Positions 8,183 to 16,400 of a DNA stretch of 64,000 nucleotides are shown piece by piece. The notes beneath the pieces are model-generated. The model was not told where the DNA came from. It ran no database searches and was given only the letters and a program-made list of their open reading frames with translations. The position numbers were made by a program, and so were the translations under genes. This DNA is from CAJQGY01 sp964523375. GTDB taxonomy: Bacteria; Pseudomonadota; Gammaproteobacteria; Magnimaribacterales; D2472. Each line of letters opens with the position of its first letter. Position 1 is the stretch's first letter. The stretch spans positions 1-64,000 of the forward strand of contig CAZFYG010000003.1 in assembly GCA_964523375.1 (NCBI GenBank), written 5' to 3'.

Positions 8183-9271
8183 ATGCTAACGCAAAAACAA
8201 CTCTACTTAACAAAAGTATTTATACAAATGTTTGTTCGAAACAAACAGTATATTATTTTTAGCCTTATCTTACCTATGGTCATTTTAGGCATAGTTGCTT
8301 TTAATGAGGGTGATGAAGATCCAATAGACATAGGGCTTGTCGATAAATCAAATACAATTCTTTCACAACAATTTACATCACGCCTTAATAAAAATAATTT
8401 ATTTAATATAGTAATTAAAAATGAGAATTCACTAAAAGAAGATCTTATTAGCGGTAAATTAAAAGCTGGCCTTGTTATACCTATTGGCATGACTGAGAAG
8501 TCTATAGCCACAGATATAAAGTTGTTGGTTGATAGTTCTGACATCCAATTTATTCAAACAATAAAACCAATTTTAAATAACTCATTATTAGAAATTGAAA
8601 GAGAATTAACCAAGGTTGAACCATTATTTATTTTGACTTTAGAGGATATAAAATCAAGGTCTTTAAGCTATATTAATTTTTTATTACCAGGAATAATGGC
8701 GTTTATGCTGATGAATCTTAGTATTGCTGGTAGTGGTTTTAATGTTGTTGAGTTTAGAAGGCGAGGCATATTAAAACGTTTATTTGTTACACCAATAAAA
8801 CCAATAGATTTTGTTACCGCTATTGTTCTTGCTCGAATGATAATTGTTATAGCCCAGCTAACTATTGTATTTAGCTTTGCATTATTTGCTTTGGATGTTG
8901 AAATTGTAGGAAGTCTTTTAACTTTTTATTTTATGATTATGCTTGGCATATTGATGTTCTTAACTCTAGGTTTTTCAATTGGTAGCTTAGCAAAATCACA
9001 AGAATCAGTAGGGGTTCTCGCTAGTATTTTTATATACCCTCAATTAGCTCTCTCTGGAGTCTTTTTTCCTATTGAAAGTCTCCCTGAATTAATTCACCCT
9101 TTTGCTGCACTTCTTCCGCTGAGTATCCTTGTAGAGTCTTTGAGACTTGTTGCTAACGACGGGTTGATGATCTTTGATTTGTTTGGCAATTTTATTGGGA
9201 TGGTTATGTGGATAATAGTTGGAACCTTCTTATCAACAAAATTATTTATTTGGAAGGAAGTAGCTGGGTAA
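8183..9271 (+). CDS. ABC-2 type exporter, permease subunit
   Basis: An inner-membrane protein of 362 residues with the ABC2_membrane layout. One N-terminal helix (IIFSLILPMVILGIVAF, ~27-43) is followed by a ~110-residue periplasmic domain, then about five helices from ~165 to the end. The ABC-2 signature NVVEFRRRGILKRLFVTPIKP links helices, and GVFFPIESLPELIHPFAALLPLS is the usual C-terminal motif. It is coupled to the ATPase gene by a one-base gap. It converges with the Trm112-like gene, leaving 16 bases between stops. Confidence 0.9.
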   Translation: MLTQKQLYLTKVFIQMFVRNKQYIIFSLILPMVILGIVAFNEGDEDPIDIGLVDKSNTILSQQFTSRLNKNNLFNIVIKNENSLKEDLISGKLKAGLVIPIGMTEKSIATDIKLLVDSSDIQFIQTIKPILNNSLLEIERELTKVEPLFILTLEDIKSRSLSYINFLLPGIMAFMLMNLSIAGSGFNVVEFRRRGILKRLFVTPIKPIDFVTAIVLARMIIVIAQLTIVFSFALFALDVEIVGSLLTFYFMIMLGILMFLTLGFSIGSLAKSQESVGVLASIFIYPQLALSGVFFPIESLPELIHPFAALLPLSILVESLRLVANDGLMIFDLFGNFIGMVMWIIVGTFLSTKLFIWKEVAG

Positions 9272-9287
9272 CTAAATTAACTGCTAT

Positions 9288-9458
9288 CTAAACCTTTCTA
9301 GCTTCTTCTGGAAGCATTACAGGTATGCCATCTTTTATTGGGTAAGCCAGTCCAGCTTCTATAGATATGAGCTCATTAGCTTCTTTGTCGTATTCAAGTG
9401 CGGCCTTTGTGACAGGACAAACTAATATATCTAGTAATTTTTGATCTAATATTGTCAT
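9288..9458 (-). CDS. Trm112/UPF0434-like small protein
   Basis: A 56-residue reading frame that begins MTILDQKLLDILVCPVTK and ends AYPIKDGIPVMLPEEARKV. This matches the bacterial Trm112p-like (YcaR, UPF0434) family in length and along its whole chain. E. coli-type members carry CPxC and a further Cys. Here only one Cys of the CP motif remains (CPVTK) and the later LIC is LIS, a pattern I recall from other proteobacterial members too. The role is poorly known; eukaryotic Trm112 activates methyltransferases. It starts 74 bases from the divergent cofE-like gene. Confidence 0.85.
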   Translation of the reverse strand: MTILDQKLLDILVCPVTKAALEYDKEANELISIEAGLAYPIKDGIPVMLPEEARKV

Positions 9459-9532
9459 TTTTTCAAGTATACATCAGGATTAATCTACATTAAATATGGT
9501 ATTGTAATATCCACTTTGTTATATGTTTTGCT

Positions 9533-10294
9533 ATGGAACAAATTCAACTTTTAGCCTTACAAAATTTTCCACTTATTGAGCCAGGCGATCATCTAGACTC
9601 AATTATTTTTGATTCAATATTAAAAAATCATATAGACATATGTGATGGTGATGTTTTTATAATTGCTCAAAAAATAATTTCAAAAGCTGAAGATAGATAT
9701 CTAAACTTAAGTAGCCTTAGCCTTTCAAGCGAAGCTGTAAGCTTGTCAGAAAAAATGAATAGAGACCCATATTTCATTCAAGCAGTAATAAATGAATCAA
9801 ATGAAATTGTAAGTATTGGTAAAAATGTAATTATAGTTGAGCATAAATTAGGGTTCATCAACATAAATGCGGGCATAGATAAATCTAATATTTCACAAGA
9901 AATAAACCAGGTTTTACTTTTGCCAGAAAACCCATCTAAAAGCGCTGATTTAATTCAAAAAAAGTTATCCCAAAAATTAGAAAAAAATATTTCAGTTGTT
10001 ATAACCGACTCTATGACTAGGCCATATAGATCTGGGATTACAAATTTTGCATTAGCAAGCGCCAATCTGCAAAGCTTAATAGATTTAACTGGTGATAAGG
10101 ATATTTATGGCAATCTGCTAAAAAATACAGAGATAGCTATTGCTGATGAAATAGCAGCTGCATCTGGGCTATTAATGGGCCAAGGATCAGATATGCAACC
10201 TGTAATATTACTCAAAGGATTTAATAAAGATAAATACGATATAAATAATGCAATAGATTTAATTGTAGAAAAGAAAGATGATCTATATAGGTAA
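9533..10294 (+). CDS. cofE: CofE-like F420-0:gamma-glutamyl ligase
   Basis: The 253-residue chain carries CofE family hallmarks: FPLIEPGDHLDSII near residue 14, DGDVFIIAQKIISKAE (~39-54), a VITDSMTRPYRSGITN stretch (~157-172) and IAIADEIAAASGLLMGQGSD (~203-222). CofE adds glutamates to coenzyme F420-0 using GTP. No other F420 gene occurs in the window, and F420 is not expected in every gammaproteobacterium, so the true substrate is uncertain. pdxJ follows after 26 bases on the same strand. Family call is firm; the F420 role is inference. Confidence 0.8.
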   Translation: MEQIQLLALQNFPLIEPGDHLDSIIFDSILKNHIDICDGDVFIIAQKIISKAEDRYLNLSSLSLSSEAVSLSEKMNRDPYFIQAVINESNEIVSIGKNVIIVEHKLGFININAGIDKSNISQEINQVLLLPENPSKSADLIQKKLSQKLEKNISVVITDSMTRPYRSGITNFALASANLQSLIDLTGDKDIYGNLLKNTEIAIADEIAAASGLLMGQGSDMQPVILLKGFNKDKYDINNAIDLIVEKKDDLYR

Positions 10295-10320
10295 ATGTTA
10301 TTTGAACATATAATATTATT

Positions 10321-11085
10321 ATGAACTTTAGCTTAAACCTTAACAAAATAGCATTATTAAGAAACGCAAGGGGTGAAAATTATCCAAAACTTGAAGAGTA
10401 TGCTTATAGAGCTATTGATTTAGGTGTAGATGGTCTTACTCTTCACCCAAGACCTGATCAAAGGCATGCCACATGTGAGGACGTAGTATCAATATCTTCA
10501 ATATGCAAAGATAGAAAAGTTGAATTTAATATTGAGGGTAATCCATTCTCAGAAGCTTCTGGAGAATATAGTGGTTTTATGGACCTTGTTAGAAAGTCAG
10601 TACCTGAACAGGTTACGCTAGTTCCTGATTCTCTTGATCAAGTTACATCTGATCACGGTTGGGTGCTAGGCTTTAATGAGAGAGAGCTTGCTACATCTAT
10701 TCAGCATATTCGATCATTTGATTTTAATTCAAGGGTTAGTTTATTTGTAGATAGCACTTCTAATAATGTCATTAATTATGAGATCCTGGATTATTGTTTA
10801 AAAGTTGGTGCTGATACAATAGAGGTTCATACTGGACCATTTTCTAAATTGATTGCAGCTAAAGATTTTACAATCATTGATTCATTGAAGCTCTTTTTGG
10901 AAAGAGCCAAAGACAAAGGATTAAATATTAATGCTGGACATGATCTAAACTTATCAAATCTTAAATACTTAAAAGATTTAGACTTAATAGATGAGGTGTC
11001 AATAGGGCATGCAATTATTGTTGATGCCTTGAATTTTGGCTTTGATGACACTATAAAGAAATATATAGATATTATAAAAGGATAA
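10321..11085 (+). CDS. pdxJ: Pyridoxine 5'-phosphate synthase
   Basis: Closes the pyridoxine ring from 1-deoxyxylulose 5-phosphate and 3-amino-2-oxopropyl phosphate, in the DXP-dependent vitamin B6 route. PdxJ motifs are clear: N-terminal SLNLNKIALLRNARG, GLTLHPRPDQRHA (residues ~39-51), FNIEGNP, VTLVPD, a catalytic Glu in IEVHTGPF and C-terminal GHDLNLSNL and EVSIGHAIIVDAL. At 254 residues it is slightly longer than E. coli PdxJ. grxD begins three bases after the stop, so the two are likely co-transcribed, perhaps with the upstream cofE-like gene. Confidence 0.96.
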   Translation: MNFSLNLNKIALLRNARGENYPKLEEYAYRAIDLGVDGLTLHPRPDQRHATCEDVVSISSICKDRKVEFNIEGNPFSEASGEYSGFMDLVRKSVPEQVTLVPDSLDQVTSDHGWVLGFNERELATSIQHIRSFDFNSRVSLFVDSTSNNVINYEILDYCLKVGADTIEVHTGPFSKLIAAKDFTIIDSLKLFLERAKDKGLNINAGHDLNLSNLKYLKDLDLIDEVSIGHAIIVDALNFGFDDTIKKYIDIIKG

Positions 11086-11088
11086 ATA

Positions 11089-11403
11089 ATGGACATTGAA
11101 CAGAAACTAAAAGACCAAATAGCTGAAAATGCTATATTAATTTATATGAAGGGCACACCTTACGAACCAAAATGTGGTTTTTCTGCCAGAACTGTTCAGG
11201 CTCTCGTTGAATGCGAGGCTAAATTTTCATATGTTGATATTCTTGAAAATAATGAGGTTAGGTCTACACTGCCTTCAGTATCTGATTGGCCTACTTTTCC
11301 TCAAGTTTTTGTTAGTGGAGAGCTCATAGGTGGAGCAGATATCGTGACCCAAATGCATGAATCCGGAGAGCTTAAGAAAGTTTTAGAAGAAGCTTCTAAG
11401 TAG
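11089..11403 (+). CDS. grxD: Monothiol glutaredoxin, Grx4 type
   Basis: 104 residues with the monothiol active site CGFS (~27-30) inside YMKGTPYEPKCGFSARTV, followed by WPTFPQVFVSGELIGGADIV, which holds the glutathione-binding residues. Members of this class carry and transfer [2Fe-2S] clusters. The usual motif is KGTPxxPxCGFS; here it fits. It follows pdxJ by three bases. Its last 8 bases overlap the end of the convergent rnt gene, so no room exists for an intergenic terminator. Confidence 0.95.
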   Translation: MDIEQKLKDQIAENAILIYMKGTPYEPKCGFSARTVQALVECEAKFSYVDILENNEVRSTLPSVSDWPTFPQVFVSGELIGGADIVTQMHESGELKKVLEEASK

Positions 11404-11986
11404 ACTTATACTCATTTACTACTTTGCAGAAAACTTTAGCAGTAACATCAGAATCATAAGCAGCTGAGTGAGCTTTCTTTGAATCATAATCTATTTGTAA
11501 TGAATCGCAGACTCTAGCAAGCACTGTTTGGTTTGTTGCTAAAACTCCTAAACTGACTGTATCTAGGACTGAAAAAGGGTGAAAGGGCGACTTTTTTATA
11601 CCATTTCGTTTAACAGACTCATTAATAAATGAGCTATCAAAATGAGCATTATGGCCAACTAAAATTGCTCTTGAGCATTCATATTTATTTCTTGCTTTGT
11701 TAATAATTTTAAATAAATCAGTTAATGCCTCTTTCTCACTAACAGCAATTCTTAATGGGTGATTGAGATCTATTTTAGTAAATTCAAGGGACTCTTTTTC
11801 GATAGCTAGGCCTTCGTATGGTTCAATGTGATGCCTGAATGTATCACCAACTTCTAATTGCCCATCTATTTCTTCAATTAAGGTTATGGCAATCTCCAAA
11901 ATAGCATTATTTAATGGATCAAAACCACCAGTTTCAATATCCACTACTACGGGGAGATATTTTCTAAACCTTTCTTTAAGAATCAT
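11396..11986 (-). CDS. rnt: Ribonuclease T
   Basis: A DEDD-family 3'-5' exonuclease that trims tRNA and other stable RNA 3' ends. The 196-residue chain shows motif I VVDIETGGFDPLNNAILEIA (~14-33), HHIEPYEG, motif II GHNAHFDSSF (~109-118), and motif III HSAAYDSDVTAKVF (~172-185) with the catalytic His and Asp. Length is near the E. coli enzyme (215). It overlaps the rnfB-like gene by 11 bases, making it last in the metG-FNR-rnfB-rnt run, and overlaps grxD tail to tail. Confidence 0.94.
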   Translation of the reverse strand: MILKERFRKYLPVVVDIETGGFDPLNNAILEIAITLIEEIDGQLEVGDTFRHHIEPYEGLAIEKESLEFTKIDLNHPLRIAVSEKEALTDLFKIINKARNKYECSRAILVGHNAHFDSSFINESVKRNGIKKSPFHPFSVLDTVSLGVLATNQTVLARVCDSLQIDYDSKKAHSAAYDSDVTAKVFCKVVNEYKST

Positions 11987-12653
11987 TTTTATCCTCTATA
12001 AAATTGGATGCATCTTCTGGATTAAATTCATGTAATTTAATAAGATCCTCTTTAGCAATAGTAGATTGCATTTTATTTAATGCAGCTAACTTATCTACTT
12101 TTCTATTAGCAATTCTTATATTAATTTCATCACTAATATTTAGATTTTCTGGGGAATTATTAACAAGTTTCTCTCTTTTAGCATTGGTATTTAATGACTC
12201 CTTAAGATCAAAATAATATTGAGAATTATCTCGCGGACCTTTAGCCTCTGATGAGGAAGACTCTACAATTTCAATACAATCAACAGGGCAGGGCTCAATG
12301 CAAAGCTCACAACCTGTGCAAATATCATCTATAACTGAATGCATTAAGTTGGTAGCACCAACAATTGCATCCACTGGGCAGGCTCCAATGCATTTTTTAC
12401 AACCTATACAGTCATCCTCTATTATTTTAACTTTTTGTTTTTGTATGCTTGGACCAAACTTAAGATCAACATTATTTATTTGTTTATCAAGAATAATATT
12501 TAACTTATCAAGGGTTTCAGCTCCGCCTGGTACACATCGGTCATGTGGTGCTCCATTAGCTATATCATTTGCATATTGGTAGCAGCCAGGCGTTTCACAT
12601 CTGCCACATTGAATCTGTGGGAGTGTTTTGTGAATTATGTCTATAAGTTCCAA
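11976..12653 (-). CDS. rnfB: RnfB-like ferredoxin lacking the membrane anchor
   Basis: 225 residues. An N-terminal four-cysteine cluster domain (IQCGRCETPGCYQYA plus the Cys of RCVPGG) matches the Rnf-type 4Fe-4S domain. Two ferredoxin motifs follow: CIGCKKCIGACP (~82-93) and CTGCELCIEPCP (~112-123). The transmembrane helix that begins classical RnfB/RsxB is absent; the protein starts directly at the PQIQCG domain. The last ~90 residues are polar and unlike RnfB elsewhere. No rnfA, C, D, G or E lies in the window. The ferredoxin:NADP reductase gene is two bases upstream, suggesting a soluble reductase-ferredoxin pair. Confidence 0.85.
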   Translation of the reverse strand: MELIDIIHKTLPQIQCGRCETPGCYQYANDIANGAPHDRCVPGGAETLDKLNIILDKQINNVDLKFGPSIQKQKVKIIEDDCIGCKKCIGACPVDAIVGATNLMHSVIDDICTGCELCIEPCPVDCIEIVESSSSEAKGPRDNSQYYFDLKESLNTNAKREKLVNNSPENLNISDEINIRIANRKVDKLAALNKMQSTIAKEDLIKLHEFNPEDASNFIEDKNDS

Positions 12654-12655
12654 AG

Positions 12656-13705
12656 CTATTCTTCAAGAACACCAAGTTTTTTTTGAAGCTTGGAGTTTGA
12701 TGTTGTATAGCCAAAAGGAACTCTTTCACCAGGATTAATCCTCTTGTATGCTTCTTGAACTGCTAATGTAGTTTCATGAAAGCCTGAAAGTATTAGGTCA
12801 AGCTTGCCTGGATAATCATTAATATCTCCAACAGCAAAAATTCCCTCTTTTGTGGTTTCAAAATTTTCTGTATTAACTTTTATCTTTTTTGAGTTAAGTT
12901 CAATATCCCAGTCTAAAATAGGCCCAAGCTTCTTATTTAAACCAAACAAGAAAAGAAGCTCATCAGCATCAAAAGATTCTATTTCTTTTGTGTCAAAGTT
13001 TTTTAATGAAACAGAAGTAACTTTATCTGATCCATCTATGCCATCAATAACATAAGGTGTTAAGAGTTTTACCTTACCATCTTTAACAAGATCTCTCATT
13101 TGCTCCTCAGAATGAAGGGCCCCTCTGAAAGCATCTCTTCTATGAACAAGACTAATACTTTTTGCTATCTTCGAAAGTTCTATTGTCCAATCTAAGGCTG
13201 AATCCCCTCCACCAAATATAAAGACATTTTTATTTTTATAGGTTTCTTTTGAGCGAACAGCATAAGTCACGCCTTTATCTTTAAATTGATCAGGATCATC
13301 TATATTTGGGGGCCTTCTTGGTTCAAAAGAACCAGCGCCTGCAGCTATAAAAACATTTTTTGTAATAAATTCATTGTTAGCATTGGTTTTAACAGACCAA
13401 AACTCGCCACCACCATCATCATTATTTATCTTTACTAATTCATCAACCCTTTGGTTTAGAAAAACCTCATACTCGAATGGTTTAATCTGCTCAACCAATG
13501 CATCAACATGCTCTTGAGCTGTTTGGAATGGCACCCCTGGAATATCATATATTGGTTTTTCTGGGTAAAGTTCAGCACACTGTCCACCAACTTTGTCTAA
13601 GTTGTCAATTAAAATGCATTTAAGACCAAGCAAACCTGCTTCAAAGACTGTAAATAACCCAACAGGACCTGCGCCAATTACAACAATATCTATCTCTTTT
13701 TTCAT
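12656..13705 (-). CDS. Ferredoxin-NADP+ reductase, thioredoxin-reductase-like (type 2)
   Basis: 349 residues with two dinucleotide-binding folds: FAD motif VVIGAGPVGLFTVFEAGLLG (~9-28) and NAD(P) motif FIFGGGDSALDW (~160-171). Further matches are GGQCAELYPEKPIYDIPG (~41-58) and IFAVGDINDYPGKLDLILSG (~293-312). No CxxC redox disulfide is present where thioredoxin reductase has one, which supports the type 2 ferredoxin:NADP oxidoreductase (YumC-like) assignment. It lies between metG (directly abutting) and the rnfB-like ferredoxin gene, an obvious electron partner. Direction of electron flow is not decidable from sequence. Confidence 0.88.
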   Translation of the reverse strand: MKKEIDIVVIGAGPVGLFTVFEAGLLGLKCILIDNLDKVGGQCAELYPEKPIYDIPGVPFQTAQEHVDALVEQIKPFEYEVFLNQRVDELVKINNDDGGGEFWSVKTNANNEFITKNVFIAAGAGSFEPRRPPNIDDPDQFKDKGVTYAVRSKETYKNKNVFIFGGGDSALDWTIELSKIAKSISLVHRRDAFRGALHSEEQMRDLVKDGKVKLLTPYVIDGIDGSDKVTSVSLKNFDTKEIESFDADELLFLFGLNKKLGPILDWDIELNSKKIKVNTENFETTKEGIFAVGDINDYPGKLDLILSGFHETTLAVQEAYKRINPGERVPFGYTTSNSKLQKKLGVLEE

Positions 13706-15664
13706 TTATTTGACCCTCTGACCTTCGACTGCTCCTTCGTCTGGAGATACTAAAAATACACCACCTTTTTTATCAGATGATGCAAGAACCATACCTTCTG
13801 AAAGACCAAATTTCATTTGCCTTGGCTTTAAATTAGATACAAGAATTACAAGTCTTTCATCTAGATCTTGAGGCTCATAAGCGCTTTTAATACCAGCAAA
13901 GACTTGTCTTTTGCCTAAATCTCCTACGCTTAACTCCAGTTTAAGTAGTTTATCAGCACCTTCCACATGGGATGCTTTTATAATTTTTGCAACTCTTAAA
14001 TCAATATCAACAAATTGATCAATATTAATAGTATTTAGATCTTCCATTTTTTCTTCCTTTTTTAATTCTATTTTTTCCAATCTATTCAATATTGGATTAT
14101 ATTTATTTATCTCATGTGGCAATTCTTTCCCAACACAATCAAAATTTGATGGCGGGTTGTTTAAAAACTTAAAAGCAGATTTCGTTATGCTTGGTATTAT
14201 TGGTTTTAGATAAATACTTAAATAATAAAAGCCATTTAATGCTACTGAGGCTATAACTGCCGCATCATTAGTATCTTTTTTCCATGGCGTATTTTCATTT
14301 ATATATTTATTTATTTCGTCCGCCATTTCCATAATCAGCCTTACAGCCTTTGAGTATTGCCTAGTTTCATAAAGTTCTATGATTATGTTTTTGTTAGCTT
14401 CTATATCCTTGAGCAAGGCTGAATCTGATGTGGTAAGCAACTTATTATTATTTTTAGAAATAAATGATGAGCTTCTGCTAGCTATATTTAAATATTTTCC
14501 AACCAAATCTGAATTTATTTTTTGAACGTAATCATCAAGATTTAAATCTAAGTCTTCTACTTTATTGTTTAGTTTAGATGCAAAATAATATCTTAATGTT
14601 TCAGGGTCGCAAATATCAGCAAACTCACTTGCCATAATTCCTGTACCCTTTGATTTAGACATTTTCTCACCATTAAGTGTTAAAAAACCATGCACATGAA
14701 TACCATCAGGTAATTTGTATTTAGATGATTCTAAAAGTGCTGGCCAAAATAACCCATGAAAATAAGATATGTCTTTTCCAATGAAATGATGAATTTCATA
14801 TTCTGAGTTTTTAAACCATAAATCAGATATATCAATATTTTTTTTAACAGACCAATTCATTGCAGAAGCTATATAGCCTATCGGTGCATCAAGCCATACA
14901 TAAAAGAATTTATTAGGCTCGTTTGGAATTTGAAAGCCAAAATAAGGCGCATCACGAGATATATCCCATTCTTTTAAGCCATCACCAACCCATTCATGAA
15001 GCTTATTAATGATTGGTTCTTGAAGTGTTGCCTCTGATAGAAATTTTTTAATATATTCACTTTTTGAAGGTAGATCAAAAAAAATGTGCTCAGACTCTTT
15101 AAGTATAGGTTTAGTATTTGATAATGTAGAAATGGGATTAATTAGCTCTTCAACTGAAAATGCAGCATTGCAAACACCACAACCATCTCCGTATTGATCC
15201 TCTGCAGAACATTTTGGGCAAGTACCCTTAATGAATCTATCTGACAAGAACATAGATTCTTTAGTGTCATAAAGCTGGTTGATAACTTTCTTTTTTATCA
15301 GGCCGTTTTCTTTTGCTGACATATATATCTCTTGGGCAATTTTTTTATTTTCATCGGAATGGGTAGAGTGAAAATTTGTAAAATCTATACCGTATTTTTC
15401 ATATGTTTCTATATGATCCTTTTTTACATTTTTTATAAGCTCTTCTGGTGAAAGTCCAAGCTCCTGTGCTTTAAGCATTACAGGGGTGCCATGTGTATCG
15501 TCTGCACAAAAATAAAGACATTCATTTAAGTTTTGATTTTGAAACCTTACCCAAATATCCGTTTGAACTGCTTCAAGGATATGTCCTAAATGCAAAGATG
15601 AGTTTGCATATGGTAGGGCACTGGTCACGATAAGTTTTCTTTTGTTTTTGGTATTCTCGCTCAT
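13706..15664 (-). CDS. metG: Methionyl-tRNA synthetase with C-terminal tRNA-binding domain
   Basis: Charges tRNA-Met. The class I signature SSLHLGHILE (residues ~18-27), a four-Cys zinc knuckle CPKCSAEDQYGDGCGVC (~149-165), WLDAPIGY and the KMSKS loop (near ~332) are present. Residues ~548-652 form the EMAP/OB-fold tRNA-binding domain (FVDIDLRVAKI). 652 residues is close to E. coli MetG (677). It is the first gene of a minus-strand run with the FNR and rnfB-like genes. mrp is divergent 37 bases away, as in E. coli. Confidence 0.97.
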   Translation of the reverse strand: MSENTKNKRKLIVTSALPYANSSLHLGHILEAVQTDIWVRFQNQNLNECLYFCADDTHGTPVMLKAQELGLSPEELIKNVKKDHIETYEKYGIDFTNFHSTHSDENKKIAQEIYMSAKENGLIKKKVINQLYDTKESMFLSDRFIKGTCPKCSAEDQYGDGCGVCNAAFSVEELINPISTLSNTKPILKESEHIFFDLPSKSEYIKKFLSEATLQEPIINKLHEWVGDGLKEWDISRDAPYFGFQIPNEPNKFFYVWLDAPIGYIASAMNWSVKKNIDISDLWFKNSEYEIHHFIGKDISYFHGLFWPALLESSKYKLPDGIHVHGFLTLNGEKMSKSKGTGIMASEFADICDPETLRYYFASKLNNKVEDLDLNLDDYVQKINSDLVGKYLNIASRSSSFISKNNNKLLTTSDSALLKDIEANKNIIIELYETRQYSKAVRLIMEMADEINKYINENTPWKKDTNDAAVIASVALNGFYYLSIYLKPIIPSITKSAFKFLNNPPSNFDCVGKELPHEINKYNPILNRLEKIELKKEEKMEDLNTINIDQFVDIDLRVAKIIKASHVEGADKLLKLELSVGDLGKRQVFAGIKSAYEPQDLDERLVILVSNLKPRQMKFGLSEGMVLASSDKKGGVFLVSPDEGAVEGQRVK

Positions 15665-15675
15665 ATATAAAATGT

Positions 15676-15681
15676 ATTATA
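15676..15681 (-). promoter_or_regulatory. Probable -10 element for metG, very short leader
   Basis: On the minus strand TATAAT ends 11 bases before the metG ATG. If this is the -10, transcription would start only a few bases upstream of the start codon. No good -35 is visible 16-18 bases upstream. Confidence 0.4.
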
Positions 15682-15701
15682 TGTGAATAAATAGAAAATA
15701 T

Positions 15702-16400
15702 ATGTCCATAAAAAAAATAATAGCAGTTGCTTCTGCAAAAGGAGGTGTTGGTAAAAGCACCATAACTGCAGCATTAGCATCACATTTATCAAAATCACTC
15801 AAGATAGGCATTCTCGATGCTGATATATATGGCCCTAACCAGCATATATTATTCAATGTTATTAATTCAAAGCCTGATATAACAAGTATTAATGGCAAAA
15901 AAGTATTCATACCTGTAATGGCTAATAACATCAAATTAAGCTCTATGGGGTTTATCTTAGATGAAGATAAAGCTGCTGTTTGGAGAGGTCCCATGCTAAG
16001 CGGCGCTATAAGACAGCTTATGCAATCCACCCTATGGGGAGATCTAGATATATTATTTATTGACATGCCACCAGGCACCGGTGATGCTTACTTAACTGTT
16101 GTCTCTGAGATTAAACCAGACCATGCCTTGCTTGTAACAACACCTAGCAAACTTTCTATACAAGATACATTAAAATCATTTTCTACATTTTCTAAATTAA
16201 ATACAAATATACTTGGTTTTATTGAAAATAATATTTTTAGACAAAATAAAAAATATGAATATACTGATTTTTTAGAAAGGAATATTACGCTCATTGGTGG
16301 CTTGAACTTCAACGATGAGATCTATGAGTTCAATTTTGATATAGAAAATTTAGAAGTTGAGTTGATAGCTACGAATCTATTAGAAAAACTAAAATTATGA
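15702..16400 (+). CDS. mrp: Short Mrp/ApbC-like P-loop ATPase
   Basis: A MinD/Mrp-family ATPase of 232 residues. ASAKGGVGKSTITAALA (~10-26) is the deviant Walker A, GILDADIYGPNQH and LFIDMPPGTGDAYLT are Mrp-specific. E. coli Mrp is about 370 residues. The N-terminal MIP18/DUF59 domain is missing, and the C-terminal CxxC that bridges a [4Fe-4S] cluster in Mrp/NBP35 proteins is absent (the region reads GFIENNIFRQNKKYEYTDF). Cluster carrying is therefore doubtful. It is divergent from metG, the E. coli arrangement, and overlaps mlaA by four bases. Confidence 0.85.
   Translation: MSIKKIIAVASAKGGVGKSTITAALASHLSKSLKIGILDADIYGPNQHILFNVINSKPDITSINGKKVFIPVMANNIKLSSMGFILDEDKAAVWRGPMLSGAIRQLMQSTLWGDLDILFIDMPPGTGDAYLTVVSEIKPDHALLVTTPSKLSIQDTLKSFSTFSKLNTNILGFIENNIFRQNKKYEYTDFLERNITLIGGLNFNDEIYEFNFDIENLEVELIATNLLEKLKL

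Noticed and set aside
12298..12582. A 94-codon plus-strand frame over the RnfB-like gene
   Set aside because: It is the complement of Cys-rich ferredoxin codons; no independent start signal or family resemblance.
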